DNA of 50,035 nucleotides from Gordoniibacillus chartarius. Lineage in GTDB: Bacteria > Bacillota > Bacilli > Paenibacillales > NBRC-103111. Location: assembly GCF_042432825.1 (NCBI RefSeq), contig NZ_JBHLWN010000073.1, positions 1-50,035 on the forward strand, given 5' to 3'. Positions 44,201-50,035 of this stretch are shown here, in pieces (the first letter of the stretch is position 1; every line of letters starts with the position of its first letter). The notes under the pieces were generated by a model, which saw nothing but the letters and a program-made list of their open reading frames with translations, made no database searches and was not told the DNA's origin. A program made the translations under genes and the position numbers.

Positions 44201-44645
44201 CTGTGACAATAATCGGTTGTGTGAAGTCAAGATCATTCTCTCGCAGAGCCGTGTATAAAGCTGATAAGAGATTTCGCTTAAAGCTTGCCCCTTCACCGTT
44301 TAATACTACAGGAATATACGTTTTTTCTTTTTCTTTTACATCAAGGAGGAGTTTATATATATGATTATCGACCGATTGAAATTTACTCAATAAAAGATAG
44401 AAAAGTCTATCATCTAAGACATTCGTAAGTACACCTGCTAATATCGTCCCTAGCAGCGATTTCCCTGAACCATAAGATCCTACAATGATATGAGACCGGT
44501 TTCCTTCACCAAGAACCCCTTTTAGTATCCCCATTGTAGCATCGGCATGTGAAGGTGTCGGTAAATATCGATCATATAAAGACGTCTTCCCAAAGTCGAA
44601 CCGAATATTTATACTTGGCTGAAAATAAGTCTTCCCCTTAATCAT
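41205..44645 (-). CDS. sspC: SspC-like large ATPase (DNA phosphorothioation)
   Basis: A 1146-residue P-loop ATPase. Walker A is GSYGSGKS at residues 56-63; Walker B LGLFIIYDEFGRFL is near residue 235. The N-terminus, FDFGKTSLYDRYLPTPSHADATMGILKGVL, sits before the P-loop as in ATPases of the BrxC/PglY-like size class. The rest is helical with no catalytic motif that I recognise. It lies between DUF4007 and PAPS-reductase-like genes, which marks it as the SspC component. ATG 44645 overlaps the sspB-like stop by four bases. Confidence 0.82.
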   Translation of the reverse strand: MIKGKTYFQPSINIRFDFGKTSLYDRYLPTPSHADATMGILKGVLGEGNRSHIIVGSYGSGKSLLGTILAGVLTNVLDDRLFYLLLSKFQSVDNHIYKLLLDVKEKEKTYIPVVLNGEGASFKRNLLSALYTALRENDLDFTQPIIVTDILNIVDAWKKKYKSTYDEFLLLLEKKTWTLETWRKDIENVNVKAIDWFKKTYPTLTSGSKLNLNFDKDLITQLEYITEELRVRNLGLFIIYDEFGRFLQTLPTTSIHETMQDLQDLAEFSNSDKGSNLNVLLITHRNLGQYALRYTDELQKEFQRIEKRYNIYFTKSDPATFIRLASFVTKEYRENKKLPTEEFVKELRYFNLFPDLNMLEINSLIIKESYPLHPVSLFVLPSLANIIAQNERTLFTFLESDERGGLKAYYDQCRDWYRVDSVFDYFEPSFSEFEPESLIGQAYTLFQRLQKRLSDSSTRGDELKVIKLLTIWNMAGLYAQQDPNEDFISFALSWKIAHTKRILEHLQAKKAIRYNNALDHWELFEGSSVNIEAEIERRLQANPQNKRQKMELLQSVLYQKYVLPKQYNDVKSITRFAPVIPVYHSELLNQDTWHSFARHQNEADAVIYYVFNDTSTDNLSLLKHLTERSTNEEKAIYASANEDIFPDRYLEQLAMLYLMRDDKYFTSQDKFLNDELSGAITQTTYTINEMLKPITQFQNCTWVYMSECYKIGSSIELSRYLSEQVMERLYRQTPEIRNEAFNRRTITKVQKNAALYVLNQIIDYHKTNDISIKGYGPEYLIYATVINNNNIDFNHPNITDKQNLLALRARLLEIIHQGHGTFSELVNVFESPPYGIRRPVVPLLFAALLYHEWNYIMFYHNDMFSKKIDADLLYYMVENPEQYTFKYIPFDPRCTGILNAIKTIFTDFIQDEDRYLHPAVLINHVLLRWLRSLPRITQNTRQTSEISNQLKDCIRAGEVQPEIALERLYELCGNGDNLEVFRVIRTECEAYDERHKAGTMAKIFQLSSTETFRELQKWSNGKSAVEKASNLFIKSLITSTESNWVDNLCEKIVGVKRENWSDTTDQLFVSQINGYFETLRDKSLNESYHEVKIGESSFAIPKVDLSEQSKAMLNATKANMMQLTRRVPKEELQVVLLELLKEFTKD

Positions 44646-45508
44646 GTTCGTTCCCTTCTAAAGCGCCGGTATTCTTCTTCTAAAAAAACAAGCGGCTCGA
44701 TATTTGGCATTCTTATAGTATCCAATCGATTTGTTCGATCAAATATGATCGGGCTATACGGATGGTGTGTTAATGTATCAAGGGCTTTGATAATTTCATT
44801 TCTAGGAAGATGAAACACCTTTCCCCATAAATATTCCTTTGTTTGAATTTCTTCAACAGATAACTGATTTACCCCAAATCGATTCTGATAAGCTAACAAA
44901 GCATACATGAGCGCGGCTATTCCAACGTCTGTGTACTTTAAGTTTTTTTTCGTAATAACCGACTTCTCTTCAAGTAACAATCCAATCACGCTTAGCGGGC
45001 TTTGAATAACTTCTTCCGGATCCTCAGCTTTTCCCCTGTCGCAATAGAGGCGAATCAAGCAATCAATATCTCTTTTAATAGAGTTTGCCGAAGGTTTCTT
45101 AGGCTCATTTTTTTCCAACCAAAACAAGAAGTCCTCTACTATTTCTTCTTTTGTCGCTGACTTCTTCTCATATGTATTAAAATACCAATACCACGCGGTA
45201 CTTGGTTCTCTTTCATCAACTAAATGGTAATGAACAATACTAGCTGTATCGATCATTTCAATATAAGGATCATATTCACTCATTATTCTTCCAAAAGGGG
45301 AAATGTTCTGCTCCGCTCTGTTATTGGTATCAACTATTCCGGTTGCGACAACCCAATATCGCAACGACTGTACCATGTTCTTACCTAATCCGATTTGTTC
45401 CGCAGCATCATCTCTATACAAGAATCTATTATCCTGATTCAGCTCTCTAATTGCTTTTCTCAACCAATTGATTCGAAGATAAAAACTTTGATGTTGTCCG
45501 TATCCCAT
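44642..45508 (-). CDS. sspB: SspB-like DUF4007 protein (DNA phosphorothioation)
   Basis: A 288-residue DUF4007 protein. It opens with the typical block YGQHQSFYLRINWLRKAIRE and continues with LGKNMVQSLRYWVVATGIVD, ISPFGRIMSEYDPYIEMIDTASIVHYHLV and AWYWYFNTYEKKSATKEEIVEDFLFWL. In Ssp systems this component is reported to act in DNA nicking and sequence recognition during modification. I chose the ATG at 45508, with GAGAGGT seven bases upstream; an ATG at 45568 lies only one base from the promoter's -10 and would be nearly leaderless. First gene of the sspBCD-like unit; overlaps sspC. Confidence 0.85.
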   Translation of the reverse strand: MGYGQHQSFYLRINWLRKAIRELNQDNRFLYRDDAAEQIGLGKNMVQSLRYWVVATGIVDTNNRAEQNISPFGRIMSEYDPYIEMIDTASIVHYHLVDEREPSTAWYWYFNTYEKKSATKEEIVEDFLFWLEKNEPKKPSANSIKRDIDCLIRLYCDRGKAEDPEEVIQSPLSVIGLLLEEKSVITKKNLKYTDVGIAALMYALLAYQNRFGVNQLSVEEIQTKEYLWGKVFHLPRNEIIKALDTLTHHPYSPIIFDRTNRLDTIRMPNIEPLVFLEEEYRRFRRERT

Positions 45509-45568
45509 TTCGCTACCTCTCGATTTCTGGAGACTACCTTCCAGAATAATATACCACATCTGCGACAT

Positions 45569-45601
45569 TTAATAAATCATTGTGACTGAAATGTCAATGA
45601 T
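45569..45601 (-). promoter_or_regulatory. sspB promoter with overlapping palindrome
   Basis: Minus strand TTGACA (complement of 45592-45597), 17 bases, TATTAA (45569-45574). A nested inverted repeat, TCATTG...CAATGA with inner TGAC...GTCA (45578-45601), covers the -35 and spacer and may be an operator for autoregulation. Confidence 0.65.
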
Positions 45602-45846
45602 TTTGTCGAATAAGATAAAACTTATTAACCCAACAACAATAGAACGCACGTTCTCGTTCCTTTTACTATAAACAATTTCATAAACTTAAGCAATATTCCT
45701 TATCAGAAGATTGATGTACTTCAATAATTCGTATTTCCACCGAAAATAACAACAAGCGGGTGACAAATAAATGCCAACAACCGCTTGTTTTGCACAAATA
45801 TAATATATAAGCTCGGTCCTCTTATAAGAAGAATAGAATGCTCCCT

Positions 45847-46002
45847 CTAGTCATAATTTTGATCATGCATAATCGTTTTGCAATTCGGACATTCAACAGT
45901 ACACTTACGTTTATATTCCAACTTCTCTGTCGAAGTTAAACCCTTTGGATAACTTTCAATTTCTTTGACGAGCATTACTCCCCCACACGAACACATAAAC
46001 AT
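45847..46002 (-). CDS. Small zinc-ribbon protein, 51 residues
   Basis: An ATG at 46002 opens a 51-codon frame: it starts MFMCSCGGVML, has the middle YPKGLTSTEKLEYKRKC and ends VECPNCKTIMHDQNYD. CxC near the start (Cys4, Cys6) and CxxC near the end (Cys38, Cys41), plus Cys34, would make one small zinc ribbon. AAAGGA stands about 12 bases before the ATG. It lies upstream of sspB on the same strand, about 340 bases from its start. I know no family for it; codon use and the paired cysteines are the support. Confidence 0.5.
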   Translation of the reverse strand: MFMCSCGGVMLVKEIESYPKGLTSTEKLEYKRKCTVECPNCKTIMHDQNYD

Positions 46003-46213
46003 CTAACATCAATCCTTTTTCGATAAGTAAATTCAACATAGATCTGCGCATTCACTACGAAAATTCTTTTTTTTGAAAAAGGTGGATCCAGCAATCCACA
46101 TCAATTGCAATACCATTATTATGAGTTCCGTATTGTCTTTTTTTGGAGAAGAATTCGACAAGTGATGAGGAAACTCCTTCATCATTGACAATTTTTCTTA
46201 TATGTTTGATATA

Positions 46214-46241
46214 TGGTGCGACCCAGAGGACTCGAACCTCC
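46214..46241 (-). tRNA. tRNA 3'-end fragment (T-arm, acceptor, CCA)
   Basis: On the minus strand GGAGG-TTCGAGT-CCTCT forms a standard T-arm, followed by acceptor strand GGGTCGC and ACCA. No matching 5' half (GCGACCC start) is present upstream; the preceding 60 bases do not fold into a normal anticodon arm. So it is a fragment, as left by integration at a tRNA 3' end, or a degenerate tRNA. Confidence 0.5.
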
Positions 46242-46297
46242 ACGGATGTTACACCACTAGAACCCGAACCAGTCCATTGATACCCAGATATTATTTT

Positions 46298-46399
46298 TGC
46301 GATAGGCGTGGCCGAAGTACAATGTCCATCCTAAAACCTACGCTTGACTGTTGATATGACGCGATTTATACTCGTTCACAAGCAGCCTCGCCTATCGCA
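46298..46399. repeat. Inverted repeat at the island edge
   Basis: TGCGATAGGCG (46298-46308) and CGCCTATCGCA (46389-46399) are perfect inverted copies 80 bases apart. The words GCGAGGT/ACCTCGC recur several times from 46380 to 46490. The stretch 46242-46521 has no ORF; it lies between the tRNA fragment and the truncated kinase. Confidence 0.5.
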
Positions 46400-46521
46400 A
46401 CCTCGCACTATCCTGACAAAAGCGAGGTGAACGATAAGAGGCTGAAAAACAGCAAGATAGGTGCGGAAAACCCGAGAAAAGCGAGGTTGGCAATCCGCGA
46501 AAACCTTACTCCCATAAGGCT

Positions 46522-47937
46522 TCAGGGCACTTTAGACCCCTCAAAAACCGGCTCGCCTAATACTTGCGTTAGCCGCGACAAATCGACGTGGACATAATAA
46601 GCCTTCGAATAAAACGGACGGCCGACTACGATGCGCAGCCGGTGACCGGCCTGTTCGATGTCCAGCTCGAATTTCACCTTCAAATACTCTTTCAAGGAAC
46701 TGACCAGCACCGGCTCCAGGTGAAACGACGCCTGACGCGTTTCCAGTGCGGTTAGCTCAAACATATCGGTGATGAGCCGTTCCATGTCCGCTACCTTCAA
46801 ATGAACCGTTTCCAGAGACCGCCGCTGCCGCTGCGGGTCACCGATAACGCCTTCCAGCAGGCCTTCCACATATCCGCGGATCAAGGTCAGCGGCGTACGG
46901 AGCTCGTGCGATAAGTTGCTGATCAGATGGCGGCGCGATTCCTCGAGCTTCTCGATGCGGGCATTCGCACGCTTCAGCTCCGCCTGCAGGCGGCTGACCT
47001 CGCTCCCCGGCTCCTGAGCGGCGGAGCCGGAATGTGCGTGAGACGCCTTATGCCCGGCTGTTTTGGCGGCGGCGGTCGGCGCCGCCGGTGACAGTGCGCC
47101 CGCAGCAGCTGCGGGCGGCTCGGCGGGCTCCGCCCCCGGCTCGCCGAGCCGCCCCGTGAGCGACCAGCGGCGCACGAGCCGCTCGAGCTCGCGCTGCGCG
47201 TCGCCGGCCGTGAGCGGCGACGCCTCCGGCGCAGCTGCAGCAGCGGCAAAGCGCTGCAGCTGCGCCGCCAGCGCGGACGGCACCGGCGTGCCGTCCGCGA
47301 ACGCGTGCGCCGGCGCGAGCGGCTGCGCCGCGCCGAAGGGCGCCTGGCCGCCGTGCGTCAGCCAGGCGAGCAGGCGCCCTAGCGCCGCCACGTCGGCGGC
47401 GGCGGGCGCAGGCGCTTCGCCGGCGGCGCCTGCCGCGGCGAAGCCGCAGAAACGCACCGAGCCGCTCGGTGCGTGCAGCCACACGCGCTCGGGCGCGAGA
47501 GCGCCGTGCGCAGCGCCGCGCGCGTGCAGCCGCCGCAGCGCGTCGGCCAGCAGCAGCGCCGTCAGCAGAAAGGCGCGCAGTCCGCGCGCTGCTTCCGGCG
47601 CCACGGTCGGCAGCGGCCGCTCCTCGGCGTCCGCATAGAGCAGCCCCGTCCAGGCGCCCATCATGCAGCTGCGCAGCGGCACGAGCGACAGCTCGTACCC
47701 GGCTTGCAGGGATGCAGCCGTTTCCTGCCGGAGCAGCCCCTGCATCGCTGCGACCGACCGATCCTGAGTCATCGGCATCCATATCGCAAATGTTCGCTCA
47801 TACGGCAAACGAACCCGCCAGCCGCACAGCGGATCGCCTTCGGACAGCATCGTATCCGGCTCGATATCGTAAAGCCGCTGAGCCAGCGGATCGTCCGCAT
47901 GCCCCTTCCTTTGCGCTCCAAAAGCCCCGTTCCCCAT
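46522..47937 (-). pseudogene. Pseudokinase-histidine kinase, truncated at 3' end
   Basis: About 471 residues. The N-terminal 270 form a protein-kinase-like domain without key residues (RLHARGAAHGALAPERVWLH replaces the HRD loop; DVAALGRLLAWLTHG follows), very GC-rich and Ala-rich. Then a linker, a coiled coil and a HisKA domain with phospho-acceptor in LISNLSHELRTPLTLIRGYVEGLLEG. The ATPase domain begins (VHVDLSRLTQVL) but stops matching at about 46560, exactly before its N-box, and ends nine codons later in island sequence. The HATPase domain is lost, so kinase activity is not expected. Start ATG 47937 with AGGGAGAG upstream. Confidence 0.8.
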
Positions 47938-48124
47938 GGTGCATTGCTCTCCCTTGCTTATCGGCATTTCCATACACATTTGACATATCTATGGCAAAAA
48001 CCTGCATCCCTCACCCATGATTCGGTATGCAGTATTCCGGGTTCCACCTTCCCGAGTCGCTGAATGGCGTCGCTCGAACGCATCGTCAACCGTCTTTACA
48101 GGGGATACGCAGGGCTCCCGCCGG

Positions 48125-48901
48125 TCAAAACCCGTAAATCGTCATTCCGCCGTCCACAAACAGCGTTTGTCCGTTCACGTAGGAGCCCGCGTCCGAAGCG
48201 AGGAACACCGCAAGACCGACCAGCTCGGGCAGCTCCCCGACCCGTCCGAGCGGCGTCCTCGCCAGGATCGCCCCGACATATTCCGGATCCGCGAGCAGCT
48301 TCTCCGTCAGCGGCGTCTTGAAATACCAGGGACCGATCGCGTTCACGTTAATTCCGAACGGACCCCACTCCAAGGCAAGCGTCTTTGTCATTTGAATCAT
48401 CGCCGCTTTCGTTGCCGCATACACGACGCCGGTGCGCAGCGCGACATGCCCGGCCACGGACGAAACGTTCACGATCCGCCCGCCCGCACCGTGCTCGATC
48501 ATCGCTTTCCCGACGGATTGCGAGAACAGGAAGGCGGACTTCAAGTTCGTCTGCATGATCGTTTCCCATTCCTCCTCGGTCACATCCACCGCCTTGGAAC
48601 GGATATTCATTCCCGCATTGTTGACCAGCACATCGATGCGTCCCGCCCACGCCAGCGCCGCAGCTACGGCATCCCGCACCTCCTCCGGCTTCCGAATATC
48701 CGCAGGCAATACGAGCGCCTCCCGGCCTGCGGCTCGAACGAAACCGGCCGTTTCGTCCAGCTGCTCCTTCGTGCGGACTACGAGAGCGATATCCGCTCCG
48801 GCTTCGGCGAACCCGGCGGCGAGCGCCCGTCCGATCCCCCGGCCGGCTCCAGTAACGATAACCTTCTTTCCCTCCAAACCAAACGACGGCAGCATTCTCA
48901 T
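48125..48901 (-). CDS. SDR-family oxidoreductase
   Basis: A 258-residue classical short-chain dehydrogenase. Cofactor motif TGAGRGIG near residue 17, NNAG near 94, catalytic Ser in NVSSVAG and Tyr/Lys in YAATK, and the C-terminal FLASDAGSYVNGQTLFVDGGM. The subfamily looks like gluconate 5-dehydrogenase or a similar sugar/polyol enzyme; the R at the end of beta-2 (VVRTKEQ) suggests NADP. Start ATG 48901 with AAGGAG 11 bases upstream. High GC, backbone-like. Single gene. Confidence 0.88.
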   Translation of the reverse strand: MRMLPSFGLEGKKVIVTGAGRGIGRALAAGFAEAGADIALVVRTKEQLDETAGFVRAAGREALVLPADIRKPEEVRDAVAAALAWAGRIDVLVNNAGMNIRSKAVDVTEEEWETIMQTNLKSAFLFSQSVGKAMIEHGAGGRIVNVSSVAGHVALRTGVVYAATKAAMIQMTKTLALEWGPFGINVNAIGPWYFKTPLTEKLLADPEYVGAILARTPLGRVGELPELVGLAVFLASDAGSYVNGQTLFVDGGMTIYGF

Positions 48902-49009
48902 TGTAAATCAGCACTCCTTCCATGCATAGGTAACCTCCGGCTTGTCCGATCAAGCCACGAGCAAAAACGCCGATCTCCACGGCAAAGAAGATCAGCATTT
49001 GGTACAGCG

Positions 49010-49663
49010 CTATTTTCTTAGGGGTGCATATAATTGAGCCGGTACGGAACGAACGATATGATCGGCCATGACGGCATACCCTTTCGCGTTCGGATGTATG
49101 TGGTCCGAATACAGCAGCTCGCGCTCTTTACCGACGAAAGCATCGTAGATATCGACCACAAATACGTTGCCGCATGCCAGCTCACGCAAAAATTCATTGA
49201 ATTTCCGCACCCATACCGCGGCTTCCGCCATGAGCGGCAGCGGATTAAACAAGCCGACCAGCACGACCGCAGAGCGGTCCCAAGCATCGCCCTTCATGTC
49301 CCGGATCAACTGAAGCATTTCGCGATAATTCGTCTGGTAGCCTTGCAGTGCGGCGAGCAAAATATTGGCGTCGCCTTCATACACGTACGGCAATGCCGCT
49401 TGGATGAGGTCGTTGCCGCCGGCCGTAATCGTAATGAGGTCCGCCTCACGGATGCCGGCCCGCAGCTCGGGGTCCGTCCGTAAGGAATCGAGCAAATACT
49501 GCGTCGTCAATCCGTTCACTCCGGCGTTCTTCGGGAGCACCTCGCAGCCCAGCTCGTCGGCCAGCGCTTTCGCATATTGCGGGACGAAGCCGAAGCCCGG
49601 GGACGCACCGTAGCCGACCGTGAGCGAATCACCGAAAGCCAGGTACCGAATCGCTTCCTTCAT
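49010..49663 (-). CDS. SGNH/GDSL hydrolase
   Basis: A 217-residue SGNH hydrolase. Block I is AFGDSLTVGYG (catalytic Ser), block II GVNG, block III TAGGND, and block V DHIHPNAKGY (catalytic Asp and His). No signal peptide, so it is cytoplasmic; likely an esterase or lysophospholipase-like enzyme, substrate unknown. The ATG at 49663 follows GGGGGAGG; an in-frame TTG at 49672 is less likely. Confidence 0.88.
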   Translation of the reverse strand: MKEAIRYLAFGDSLTVGYGASPGFGFVPQYAKALADELGCEVLPKNAGVNGLTTQYLLDSLRTDPELRAGIREADLITITAGGNDLIQAALPYVYEGDANILLAALQGYQTNYREMLQLIRDMKGDAWDRSAVVLVGLFNPLPLMAEAAVWVRKFNEFLRELACGNVFVVDIYDAFVGKERELLYSDHIHPNAKGYAVMADHIVRSVPAQLYAPLRK

Positions 49664-49827
49664 TCGTTCCAACCTCCCCCAATAAAACTGAGTATGATAT
49701 CGTATTCACTTCGGGGGAATTTGGGCATTCCTCACGTATAAATTCATAACGGGCGCCGTCATGCCTCCGCTTGGCTTATCCATGTTCAGGTTTCCCTAAC
49801 ATGGAATCGTATAAACACCCCGCTCCC

Positions 49828-50008
49828 TTATACGCTGCGAACCAGCGGCGCACAATGCTCGCGAACGTAATCGCGCACCAGCGCTTCTTCCGGCGGCGTG
49901 AACTGGAATTCGCTGTCGCAATCCTCATCCAGCAATACGATCTGCACAATCTCTCCGTCAGGAACACATATGACCCTGAATTTCGAAAGTACTGCGCATT
50001 AAAAACAT
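49828..50008 (-). pseudogene. Small protein, probable frameshift
   Basis: One frame encodes KFRVICVPDGEIVQIVLLDE, then CDSEFQFTPPEEALVRDYVREHCAPLVRSV, with good codon use, to a stop at 49828, but has no start codon. The ATG at 50008 (GGAG upstream) opens FLMRSTF in another frame; one extra base near 49983 would join them into a protein of about 60 residues. Family unknown. It is close to the window edge. Confidence 0.4.
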
Positions 50009-50035
50009 AAAAAGGGCTCCAAATCTTTGGTAGAA

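Noticed and set aside
36822..45508. BREX type 4 or other BREX system (large ATPase plus PAPS-reductase-like gene)
   Set aside because: No PglZ phosphatase, BrxL protease or BrxA/B is present, while DUF4007 and DptF/G/H-type genes are, which fits Ssp.
46055..46243. A 62-codon minus-strand frame
   Set aside because: It runs through the tRNA 3'-end fragment, has no ribosome binding site and no recognisable domain.
46214..46330. A complete tRNA with an eight-base anticodon loop or a long variable arm
   Set aside because: No acceptor 5' strand complementary to GGGTCGC and no D-arm are found; only the T-arm and acceptor 3' part are convincing.
47048..47782. Long frames on both strands opposite or beside the kinase gene
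   Set aside because: They are products of extreme GC content; the Arg/Ala-rich translations have no domain, and the HisKA frame is clearly the gene.

Overview
The window reads as a chromosomal segment of an endospore-forming Bacillota, most like Paenibacillaceae. Support: a gerB-gerA-gerC spore-germination operon, strong AGGAGG-type ribosome binding sites, a yybP-ykoY manganese riboswitch before a TerC gene, and a CstR persulfide repressor. Composition is mixed: moderate GC for most of the window, visibly AT-richer from about 30.8 to 46.5 kb, and very GC-rich from 46.56 kb to the right end. That pattern suggests an acquired island set into a higher-GC backbone. No rRNA, CRISPR array or complete tRNA was seen.

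Left part (0.1-10 kb): DinB-like and YCII genes diverge from an HxlR regulator; a TetR regulator diverges from an alpha/beta hydrolase and a DUF998 membrane protein, with two tandem palindromic operators between them. A decayed transposase follows, then the riboswitch-TerC unit. Next is a likely bicarbonate unit (leader with terminator, DUF2294 protein, SbtA-type permease, beta-carbonic-anhydrase-like protein that is frameshifted and lacks most zinc ligands). A DUF6671 protein and a cupin follow.

Middle part (10-25.7 kb): a CPA2 antiporter; sugar/polyol-type genes in decay (ThuA, class II aldolase, a medium-chain dehydrogenase fragment, a second ThuA fragment) with an IS110 remnant; a second TerC; gerBAC; MgtE; another transposase remnant; and a cst-type persulfide operon (CstR, rhodanese-persulfide dioxygenase, TusA-rhodanese, a broken rhodanese, a frameshifted TauE/SafE permease). 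A complete 1.6-kb DDE insertion sequence sits against the CstR operator of that operon.

Island (27.3-46.5 kb): all genes lie on the minus strand. The core is a DNA-phosphorothioation defence locus. A DUF4007 protein (SspB-like), a large P-loop ATPase (SspC-like) and a PAPS-reductase-fold protein (SspD-like) form one transcription unit with its own promoter and terminator. DptF/G/H-type (SspF/G/H-like) proteins form a second unit with overlapping stop/start codons and their own terminator. This matches the published SspBCD-SspFGH architecture; no SspA cysteine desulfurase is in the window. Downstream are a small protein with a HEPN-type R-N-x3-H motif, a 628-residue zinc-finger/coiled-coil protein, and a frameshifted gene with two HTH-like repeats. 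Upstream are a 51-residue zinc-ribbon ORF, a tRNA 3'-end fragment and a short inverted repeat. The island abuts a histidine kinase gene cut off inside its ATPase domain.

Right end (46.5-50 kb): the truncated pseudokinase-histidine kinase, an SDR dehydrogenase, an SGNH/GDSL hydrolase and a small possibly frameshifted gene. Many genes carry single-base frameshifts; real decay and assembly error cannot be separated from the sequence alone. Protein family names come from recognition by eye, not from database searches.
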